Positions 7,783-13,826 of a DNA stretch of 13,826 nucleotides are shown in pieces. This stretch comes from Akkermansia muciniphila (GTDB lineage Bacteria > Verrucomicrobiota > Verrucomicrobiia > Verrucomicrobiales > V1-33). Numbering within the stretch: position 1 is the first letter of the stretch; each line of letters opens with the position of its first letter. The stretch covers positions 1 through 13,826 of the forward strand of contig CALQKQ020000042.1 of NCBI GenBank assembly GCA_943331195.2, read 5' to 3'. The notes beneath the pieces are model-generated. The model was given only the letters and a program-made list of their open reading frames with translations, was not told the DNA's origin and did no database searches. The position numbers were made by a program, and so were the translations under genes.

Positions 7783-7808
7783 AATTTCCGGAATGGGGGA
7801 AATTTCCC
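7783..7808 (+). promoter_or_regulatory. Inverted repeat and 12-bp palindrome ahead of the secretin gene
   Basis: AATTTCC (7783-7789) can pair with GGAAATT (7798-7804) across an 8-nt loop. The same right arm is also part of the perfect palindrome GGGAAATTTCCC (7797-7808), so the two structures exclude each other. A T-run (7812-7816) follows. It sits in the 94-nt gap between the Amuc_1099-like gene and the secretin, the largest gap in the last four genes. It could be an operator, an mRNA-processing or attenuation site, or chance. The stem is too AT-rich and short to be a confident terminator. Confidence 0.3.
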
Positions 7809-7871
7809 AAGTTTTTGCTTCCCATCCATCCGAACCACTCTTATTTCAAACCTGCCATCCTAAAAAAGTTC

Positions 7872-10400
7872 ATGAGAAAGCCAGTGTTATCATTGCAAAG
7901 TCAGGCCCTAATTGTCGGCATCGCCTGTGCCACCGCCCTCCCTACTCCGGTTCTCCGGGCTGGTGACGGAGGTGGACACGGATCCTCAATCGTGGAGCAG
8001 GAGATCATTAAGCGCCAAAAGCGCATCGCCGACGCTCTTGCCGCGGAAGCGGAAGGGGACCGCCTGATGGCTGAGCAAGACTACGAGGGGTCGATCACGA
8101 AGTACCGTGAGGCCCTCGATTTGCTGCCTTTGGGGAATCTGGCCTATGCGGACCGCGATCGGGTGGTGGCGAAATACGCCAAGGTTTGCGTGCTGCATGC
8201 CCGGGAATTAGCGAACCGGGGCGCCTTTGCTAAGGCTCGCAACCTCCTCAACGGGGTGCTCTCCGACACCATCGCCCCCAACTACGCTCCGGCGAAACAG
8301 CTTCTCAAGGATTTGGAAGATCCCGATAAGTTCAACGTGGCGATGAGCGAGAAGCACTACGAGAACACCGAGGAAGTGCGCCGCCTGTTCCGCATGGGAC
8401 TCGGGTATTTTGACCTGGGCCAATACAAGGAAGCGGAAGAACAATTTAACCGCGTTTTGGCGATCGACCCGACCAACACGGCGGCTCGCCGCAACCTCGA
8501 AAAAACCGAGCGCGAGGTCAACAACTACCTGCGTTCGGCCCGGGATCACACCCGGATCGCGATGCTCAACGACGTCGACAAGCTCTGGGTCACCCCAGTT
8601 CCGGGCACGGCCAAAGCGCCGCCGACGGCGACAACGACTTCTGAAGAGCCAAGCGGTTCCCAGGCCATCATTTTCAAGCTGAATAACATCACCTTGGATC
8701 GCATTCAGTTCTCTGATGCGAGCATTCAGGAAGTCATCGACTACCTGCGCCGCAAGAGCATCGAAGCGGACTTGGTGGAATCCGATCCGAACCGCAAGGG
8801 GGTGGACTTCATTTTGACCTCGGCGGAAGGCGCCCGTCCAGTGACGCTGGATTTGCGTGGTTCCAAACTGATCAACGCCATCAAGAGCGTGTGCGATCAG
8901 GCTGGAATGCGCTACCGCTTCGAGCCGAACGCGGTGGTGATCATGCCGATCACGGGCGGCAACGCTGGTGGCTTGCAGACCCGGGTTTTCCGAGTGCCGC
9001 CTGACTTTTTGTCCAAGGGCAGCGGCGGCGACGCCTCCGATGCTGGTGATGCGCCAGCGGCGGATCCCTTTGCTGGTGGCGGGGCCACGACCGGTTCTAG
9101 CTTGAAGAAGCGCCCGGATGCCAAGACCGTGATGCAGCAGCTCGGGGTGGAGTTCGTCGAAGGGGCCACGGCCACCTTCAGCGCCGGCACCTCCCGCTTG
9201 GTGATGCGCAACACGCTGGAGCAGCTCGACAACGCCGAAAGCGTGATCGACAACATGTTCAAGAGCAGCGTCAAGCAGGTCTTCGTGACCACCAAGTTTG
9301 TCGAAGTGACTCAGCGCAACACCGACGAACTCGGTTTTGACACCCTGATCGGTGCCTTCAACATCGGCAACGGCGGCGTCTACGGTTCCGGTGGTACTTC
9401 CGGCACCGCTTCTCCGTTGAGCACGGGAGATTACTCCTTCATCAGCCCGAATGGTTCCACGACGGGTGCGACCCCGATCTCCCGGGGCCTGCGCTTCGGT
9501 GCGGATGCGCTCTCCCGCAACGCCATCGACGCTTTGATCTCCGGCGGCACCGCCACCGGGGCCTCGACGGTCTCTCCTGCAGCCTTCGCTTTGGCGGGGG
9601 TCTTCACCGATCCTCAGTTCCAGATCATGATGCGCGCCCTCTCCCAGAAGAAGGGTGTCGACCTCATGACCGCGCCGAGCTTGATCGTTCGCGGTGGGCA
9701 GAAGTCCAAGATCGAGGTTATTCGCGAATTCCCTTACCCAACTGAGTTCGATCCACCACAAATTCCTCAGACCTTCGGCGGCGGTTCCACTCTGAATGGG
9801 GGTGCCGGTGGCTCCCAGCAGGGCGGCAGCTTCCCGGTCACTCCCACCACGCCACAGAGCTTTGAATACAAGAACACTGGGGTGACGATGGAAGTGGAAG
9901 CCACAGTTGCTGACGATGGCTACACCATCGACCTCAATCTGGCCCCGGAAGTGATCGAGTTTGAAGGCTTCATCAACTACGGCAGCCCGATTCAGACCAC
10001 CGGCATCAACGCCCTCGGTCAGAGCGAGCCGGTCGTGCTCACGGACAACAAGATCCTTCAGCCCGTTTTTGCCACTCGCAAGATGGCGACTCAGGTCCTC
10101 ATCTGGGACCGTCAGACGGTGGGGATCGGTGGTTTGATCCGCGAGGACGTCCAGTCCGTCGAAGACAAGGTGCCACTTTTTGGAGACATCCCGATCATCG
10201 GTCGCCTCTTCCGCACCAAGTCGGATGAGCACTACAAGAAGAACCTGATGATCTACGTCACTGGAACCATGATCGACCCTGCTGGTCAGCCGATCAATAG
10301 TTCCAAGAGCGACAGCGAAGAAAGCACCGCCCCCATCGAAGGTGGGCCCTCGGCGCCGCTCTTCCCTGCTGGCGGGGTCCTCCCCGTGAGCGACAAATAA
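7872..10400 (+). CDS. Secretin with N-terminal TPR region, type II/III secretion and type IV pilus family (Amuc_1098-like)
   Basis: The protein is 842 aa from ATG 7872, chosen over an upstream TTG at 7815 because it begins a signal peptide (residues 1-30, ending VLRA). Residues ~53-87 and ~167-218 are TPR-like helices, for example MGLGYFDLGQYKEAEEQFNR (175-194). An N0/STN-like domain lies at ~265-360. A Gly/Asp/Ala-rich linker (~382-412) precedes a second N domain (~415-480). The secretin core runs ~480-800, with MTAPSLIVRGGQKSKI (599-614) and the family signature VPLFGDIPIIGRLF (767-780). Secretins form multimeric outer-membrane channels for pili or secreted proteins. Gly/Ser-rich insertions at ~499-535 and ~636-660 may be gate or vestibule loops. 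The N-terminal TPRs are not typical of PilQ and could bind peptidoglycan-side or assembly partners. It is the last gene of the cluster and a strong terminator follows 16 nt after the stop. Confidence 0.95.
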   Translation: MRKPVLSLQSQALIVGIACATALPTPVLRAGDGGGHGSSIVEQEIIKRQKRIADALAAEAEGDRLMAEQDYEGSITKYREALDLLPLGNLAYADRDRVVAKYAKVCVLHARELANRGAFAKARNLLNGVLSDTIAPNYAPAKQLLKDLEDPDKFNVAMSEKHYENTEEVRRLFRMGLGYFDLGQYKEAEEQFNRVLAIDPTNTAARRNLEKTEREVNNYLRSARDHTRIAMLNDVDKLWVTPVPGTAKAPPTATTTSEEPSGSQAIIFKLNNITLDRIQFSDASIQEVIDYLRRKSIEADLVESDPNRKGVDFILTSAEGARPVTLDLRGSKLINAIKSVCDQAGMRYRFEPNAVVIMPITGGNAGGLQTRVFRVPPDFLSKGSGGDASDAGDAPAADPFAGGGATTGSSLKKRPDAKTVMQQLGVEFVEGATATFSAGTSRLVMRNTLEQLDNAESVIDNMFKSSVKQVFVTTKFVEVTQRNTDELGFDTLIGAFNIGNGGVYGSGGTSGTASPLSTGDYSFISPNGSTTGATPISRGLRFGADALSRNAIDALISGGTATGASTVSPAAFALAGVFTDPQFQIMMRALSQKKGVDLMTAPSLIVRGGQKSKIEVIREFPYPTEFDPPQIPQTFGGGSTLNGGAGGSQQGGSFPVTPTTPQSFEYKNTGVTMEVEATVADDGYTIDLNLAPEVIEFEGFINYGSPIQTTGINALGQSEPVVLTDNKILQPVFATRKMATQVLIWDRQTVGIGGLIREDVQSVEDKVPLFGDIPIIGRLFRTKSDEHYKKNLMIYVTGTMIDPAGQPINSSKSDSEESTAPIEGGPSAPLFPAGGVLPVSDK

Positions 10401-10416
10401 GCTAGAGAACAGTTTG

Positions 10417-10459
10417 AGCAGGGCGGGAGGCAACTCCCGCCCTGCTTTGTTTTGATTTT
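10417..10459 (+). terminator. Rho-independent terminator after the secretin gene
   Basis: A perfect 13-bp GC-rich stem (10417-10429 with 10434-10446) is closed by a GCAA tetraloop of the stable GNRA class. It is followed on the + strand by the T-rich tail TTGTTTTGATTTT. The reverse direction has no T-run after the stem, so it acts only on + strand transcripts. It ends the envelope operon. Confidence 0.92.
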
Positions 10460-10485
10460 AAGGCCTTTTTGGCCATGTGCCTTGG

Positions 10486-11109
10486 ATGTCCCGGCCCCTT
10501 TATACGTTGGCCCTGACGGGAGGAATCGCGACGGGCAAGTCGAGTTTTGCGGCTCTGTTCCGGGAAATGGTGCCGGAGGCGGCTACTTTTGACTGCGACG
10601 GCTGCGTCCATGAGCTATTGACAAAGCCTGCGGTCTCCCGGATGATTCTAGACTCCTTGGGAGTGGACCTTGCCGGTCCCGATGGACAGCTTGATAAGAG
10701 CCGGTTGCGGGAGCGGGTGTTTCACCATCAGGGAAGCAGGCGCGCGCTGGAGGAAATCCTGCATCCGCTGGTCCGCGAGGAATGTCAGCTGTCGCAACAG
10801 CGGGCGGCCCTTTCGCCCGGGATCCGTTTTTTTCTGATGGAAGTGCCTCTGCTTTATGAAACCGCCTTTCCGTTGGCCCGCGATCTGGAGATTGTGGTCG
10901 CTTGCGGGCCGGCAACCCAGCGGGAACGCCTGCTGGCGCGGAGCCGCTTCGCGCCGGATTTGGCAGACCGCATTATCGGGGCTCAACTTCCACTTTTGGA
11001 GAAGGTGGCCCGCGCTGGTGCAGTCATCTGGAATGGCGCCTCACCGGCGGTTCTGCGGCGGCACACCTTTACTTTTTCGACATGGCTGAAGCGCAAAATG
11101 ACTTTCTGA
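10486..11109 (+). CDS. coaE: Dephospho-CoA kinase
   Basis: The protein is 207 aa, the usual size for CoaE. The enzyme phosphorylates the 3'-hydroxyl of dephospho-CoA with ATP, the last step of coenzyme A synthesis in the cytoplasm. The P-loop GGIATGKS (12-19) follows a LALT strand. FDCDGCVHELL (35-45) corresponds to the substrate-binding DAD-x-x-x-H/R segment. Also visible are HPLVREE (93-99), FLMEVPLLYE (116-125) with the family PLL-x-E motif, and an R-x-R-F region (~152-156) in the lid/adenine part. ATG 10486 was preferred; GTG 10477 in frame would add three residues. The start lies only 26 nt after the terminator of the preceding operon and no promoter is obvious in between. The 3' end overlaps rho by 28 nt. 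Confidence 0.93.
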   Translation: MSRPLYTLALTGGIATGKSSFAALFREMVPEAATFDCDGCVHELLTKPAVSRMILDSLGVDLAGPDGQLDKSRLRERVFHHQGSRRALEEILHPLVREECQLSQQRAALSPGIRFFLMEVPLLYETAFPLARDLEIVVACGPATQRERLLARSRFAPDLADRIIGAQLPLLEKVARAGAVIWNGASPAVLRRHTFTFSTWLKRKMTF

Positions 11110-12485
11110 CGGACTCCACGGATCCGTCCCTCTCGGGCACGCCCGCAGCCTTCGGTGCGGCGGCTGCGCCTGCGGGAGAGATCCCGGCAACGGCGGCTCC
11201 GGCGGCTCCGGCCTTGGTGATTCCCCCGGTGGTGCGGCTCAATGATTACTTGGGGCAGAGTTTGGCGCAGCTTTATGCGCTGGGCGAGTCCCTGGGGCTC
11301 CGCGTGGGTGGCACCCGCTCCAAGCATTATTTGGTTTACGAAATTGTCAGCTTTTACGGCCGACGGGGTTCCGTGATTGAGGCTGAGGGCATTTTGGAAA
11401 TCATGCGGGAGGGTTTTGGCTTGATGCGGGATCCGCGGTTCAATTTTGCGTCGTTCGCGGACGATGTGTTTGTGTCGCCGTCGACGATCCGGCGCTACAA
11501 TTTGCAAGCGGGCCTGGCGCTGAAGGCGCTTTGTCGGCCGCCGCGCGATCCCAAGGACAAGTTTATTTCGGTGGAGTCGGTGGTGTCGGTGGAGGGGATT
11601 CCGGTGGAGGACTACGTGGTGCCGGTGGCTTTTGAGAAGTTGACGCCGCTTTTTCCGACGGAGCGGATTATTTTGGAAAATCGGCGGACGCGGGCGGTAG
11701 CGGCCCGGGTGGTGGACTTGGTGGCGCCGCTGGGCAAAGGGCAGCGCGGGCTGATTTGTGCGCCGCCGCGCGGCGGCAAGACGATTTTGCTTAAGGAAAT
11801 CGCCAGTTCGATCCGGGAGAACCACAAGGAGGTGGAATTGATCGTGCTTTTGCTGGATGAGCGCCCCGAAGAGGTGACGGATTTCGTGGAGACGGTGGGG
11901 GGGCATGTGTTTGCCTCCACATTTGATGAACCTGCGGCGCGCCACATTCAGGTGGCGGAACTGGTGATGGAGCGGGCCAAGCGCTTGGTGGAGATGAAGC
12001 GGGATGTGGTGATTTTGCTGGATAGCTTGACGCGGCTGAGTCGCGGCTACAACAACGCCCTCTCTGGCAAGGGCGGACTGATGTCTGGGGGGATGAATCC
12101 GGTGGCTTTGCAGCGGGCGCGCAAGTTTTTTGGTTCGGCGCGCAAAGTGGAAGAGGGCGGCAGCCTGACGCTGTTGGCCACGGCCTTGATCGAGACGGAA
12201 TCGCGCATGGACGAAGTGATTTTCGAGGAGTTCAAGGGAACCGGGAATATGGAGATTCACATTGACCGCGAGATGGCGGAGCGGCGCATTTACCCGGCGA
12301 TTCACTTGCAGAAAACCGGGACGCGGAAGGACGAGCTCTTGTATCACCCCGATGAGTTTCGCCGCGTCAGCGCGATCCGCCGCCAGCTGGCGCAGTTGCC
12401 GGCGGGCGAGGCCATGGAGGTTCTCATCAAGCACCTCAAGGCCACTCCGGGCAATGCGGAGCTCCTCCTCACGGGGCTGCGCTGA
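11082..12485 (+). CDS. rho: Transcription termination factor Rho
   Basis: The protein is 467 aa, longer than the 419 aa of E. coli Rho. It is a hexameric RNA-dependent ATPase that releases RNA polymerase from untranslated transcripts. Residues 1-50 are an Ala/Pro-rich tail. A Rho N-terminal helical domain (~51-97) follows. The cold-shock RNA-binding domain has RNP1-like GFGLMRDPRFNF (111-122) and FVSPSTIRRYNL (130-141). Walker A is APPRGGKT (227-234), then LLLDERPEEV (256-265), and Walker B is VVILLDSLTRL (309-319). The Q/R-loop region is 328-360 and FEEFKGTGNMEIH lies at 381-393. Residues matching the E. coli bicyclomycin site (Leu of GQRGLI, Ser of ASTFDEPA, Gly of EEGGSL) are kept. ATG 11082 lies inside the end of coaE, so rho is probably co-transcribed and translationally linked. 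The upstream in-frame extension is non-homologous and is coaE read out of frame. Confidence 0.97.
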   Translation: MAEAQNDFLTDSTDPSLSGTPAAFGAAAAPAGEIPATAAPAAPALVIPPVVRLNDYLGQSLAQLYALGESLGLRVGGTRSKHYLVYEIVSFYGRRGSVIEAEGILEIMREGFGLMRDPRFNFASFADDVFVSPSTIRRYNLQAGLALKALCRPPRDPKDKFISVESVVSVEGIPVEDYVVPVAFEKLTPLFPTERIILENRRTRAVAARVVDLVAPLGKGQRGLICAPPRGGKTILLKEIASSIRENHKEVELIVLLLDERPEEVTDFVETVGGHVFASTFDEPAARHIQVAELVMERAKRLVEMKRDVVILLDSLTRLSRGYNNALSGKGGLMSGGMNPVALQRARKFFGSARKVEEGGSLTLLATALIETESRMDEVIFEEFKGTGNMEIHIDREMAERRIYPAIHLQKTGTRKDELLYHPDEFRRVSAIRRQLAQLPAGEAMEVLIKHLKATPGNAELLLTGLR

Positions 12486-12572
12486 GCGCGCCGCTCTTGG
12501 AAAAGCCCGGTCGCGACCGCGCGTTTTCTGCCTTCACCCTTTTTTTAATTTAGCTTTTTCCCCCGATTTCCG

Positions 12573-13658
12573 GTGCCTGATTCCCTTCTTTCCAAGTCCT
12601 ACATTGCCACGCCCGAAGCGCTGGCGGCCCTGCTTTCGCGCATTCCCTCTGGTCCCGGGGTGCGCTGCGCCATCGATACGGAGGCTGACAGTTTGCACAG
12701 CTACAAAGAGAAGCTCTGCTTGATTCAATTGGCCTGCGGGGAGGAGAAAGTGATCATCGATCCCCTGAGCATCCCGGATTTGTCGCCGCTGGTGCAGTGG
12801 CTTCAGGAAGTGGAGATTTGGATGCACGGGGCGGATTTCGACATGACCTTGATGCGGCGCACCTTTGATGTCATCCCCGAGCGGATTTTCGATACCCAGG
12901 CGGCGGCGCGGCTTTGCGGGGAAAAGCAGTTTGGCTTGGCGCACCTGGTGGAGTCGAATTTCGGCGTGGTGCTTTCGAAAGCGTCGCAGCGGGCCGACTG
13001 GGGGAAGCGTCCGCTCACGGACAAGATGATCGAGTATGCGCTCAACGATGTGCACTTTATCTTGGAATTGGCGGACCGCTTTGTCGCCACATTGCGTCAA
13101 CTCGGGCGGGAGGAGTGGTTTTTAGAAACCTGCCGCGATGCCCGCGAGACCGTGCTGCGGCGTCCGCTGGCGGATCCGGACCAGCAATGGCGCCTCTCCG
13201 GCAGCGGCAAGCTGCGGTCCTGCGGGCTCAATTATCTCCGGGCGCTCTGGCACTGGCGCGATGCCGAGGCGCAGCGCCTCGACCGGCCGCCCTTCAAGGT
13301 GGCGGGCAACGTGGATTTGCTCAGCTGGGCGGAAGCCTTGGAGAGCGGAGGCAACGCCGAACTCAACTCCCGTTTCCCCCCGCCGATTCACCGCCGCTTT
13401 CACAAAGCAGTGCGCGACGCCCGAGAGGCCGAGCATGCAACCTGGCCGCAGCGGCCTCCGCGGGTGCGCCAAGACCGCAATCCCGAGGCCGAAAAGCAAT
13501 TCGAGGCCTTGAAGGAAAAGCGTGACCACTTGGGCCGCCAACTCGACATTGATCCCTCGCTGATCGGGTCGCGGGCGTCGCTGGAGGCGATTTGCTTCGA
13601 GCCTAGCCGCGCCGAGGAACTCTTCCTCGACTGGCAGCGCCAGGTTCTCAGCCTTTGA
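12573..13658 (+). CDS. rnd: Ribonuclease D (3'-5' exoribonuclease)
   Basis: The protein is 361 aa (E. coli RNase D is 375). It trims the 3' ends of tRNA precursors and other small RNAs. It has a DEDDy exonuclease domain at ~10-175. The catalytic residues read as D35 and E37 in AIDTEAD, D90 in HGADFDM, and Y155 with D159 in EYALNDV. RADWGKRPLT (140-149) is the usual segment before the last motif. An HRDC-like helical region follows from ~215, including ALWHWRDAEAQRLDRPPFKV. The start is GTG 12573; no ATG lies near the N-terminus, and homology begins at about residue 10. No Shine-Dalgarno is visible. It is separated from rho by 87 nt, has the same orientation, and may be read from its own promoter or from the coaE-rho transcript. 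Confidence 0.93.
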   Translation: MPDSLLSKSYIATPEALAALLSRIPSGPGVRCAIDTEADSLHSYKEKLCLIQLACGEEKVIIDPLSIPDLSPLVQWLQEVEIWMHGADFDMTLMRRTFDVIPERIFDTQAAARLCGEKQFGLAHLVESNFGVVLSKASQRADWGKRPLTDKMIEYALNDVHFILELADRFVATLRQLGREEWFLETCRDARETVLRRPLADPDQQWRLSGSGKLRSCGLNYLRALWHWRDAEAQRLDRPPFKVAGNVDLLSWAEALESGGNAELNSRFPPPIHRRFHKAVRDAREAEHATWPQRPPRVRQDRNPEAEKQFEALKEKRDHLGRQLDIDPSLIGSRASLEAICFEPSRAEELFLDWQRQVLSL

Positions 13659-13826
13659 GGGGGCCAGAAGGCGCTATCTTGAGGTGGGGAATGTTTAGGC
13701 TTCATTTTTGGGCTCCTGGGGCATAAAAATGATCTTAATCGCTGCGGTCGACGCTCCTTGAGAAGCTGTTGGCGACTCATTTTACCTCCTTGGCCTGTGA
13801 ACGCACCCTTCCTCATCCCCTGTTCC

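Noticed and set aside
8208..10433. Minus-strand 741-codon frame opposite the secretin gene
   Set aside because: The secretin signature and N domains are on the plus strand. The minus frame also runs through the terminator and shows no family motif.
10983..12434. Minus-strand 483-codon frame opposite rho
   Set aside because: Rho on the plus strand is unmistakable. The minus product is Arg/His-rich shadow sequence.
12486..12547. Possible terminator after rho: palindrome CGGTCGCGACCG (12508-12519) with downstream T-runs
   Set aside because: As RNA it gives only a 4-bp stem with a CGCG loop, and the nearest T-run is four bases. Too weak to call.
13659..13826. Search of the right-hand end for a tRNA, terminator or gene start on the + strand
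   Set aside because: No cloverleaf, no stable hairpin with a T-run and no plus-strand coding frame were found in these 168 nt.
1..13826. CRISPR arrays, insertion sequences, phage genes or attachment sites
   Set aside because: No spaced direct repeats, transposase or integrase motifs, or flanking duplications were seen. The window reads as ordinary chromosomal operons.

Overview
The window looks like a chromosomal segment from a GC-rich member of the Verrucomicrobiota, probably class Verrucomicrobiae. Two independent signs point there. The first is a large secreted protein of the Planctomycetes/Verrucomicrobia-type dehydrogenase plus CxxCH-haem family. The second is a five-gene block with the same proteins as the Akkermansia muciniphila Amuc_1102 to Amuc_1098 locus, which encodes the surface protein Amuc_1100 and its secretin. 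Genus and species cannot be read from the sequence.

Layout. (1) 1-2924, minus strand: PVC-type haem-binding CxxCH protein. It starts at 2924 and is cut by the left edge just after its CATCH haem motif. (2) 2925-3170: divergent intergenic region. (3) 3171-10400, plus strand: five co-directional envelope genes. In order they are an Amuc_1102-like secreted protein, a fused PilM-PilN-like protein, an Amuc_1100 homologue (PilO-like position), an Amuc_1099-like single-pass protein with an EF-hand-type loop, and a TPR-containing secretin (Amuc_1098/PilQ/GspD type). A strong intrinsic terminator closes the block at 10417-10459. (4) 10486-12485: coaE and rho, overlapping by 28 nt. (5) 12573-13658: rnd (RNase D), with a GTG start. 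(6) 13659-13826: 168 nt with no supportable gene.

How the genes work together. The envelope block follows the logic of a pilMNOPQ cluster: a cytoplasmic actin-like ring protein joined to its inner-membrane partner, two further single-pass membrane proteins facing the periplasm, and an outer-membrane secretin. No pilin, prepilin peptidase or PilB/PilT-type ATPase lies in the window, so either those are elsewhere or this is a pilus-derived envelope machine with another job. The downstream genes are housekeeping: the last step of CoA synthesis, transcription termination, and tRNA 3' processing.

Two points of expression stand out. No protein start accepted here has a recognisable Shine-Dalgarno sequence. 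The + strand is also strongly G-rich over the first ~5 kb regardless of gene direction, which creates very long spurious reading frames opposite the first gene.
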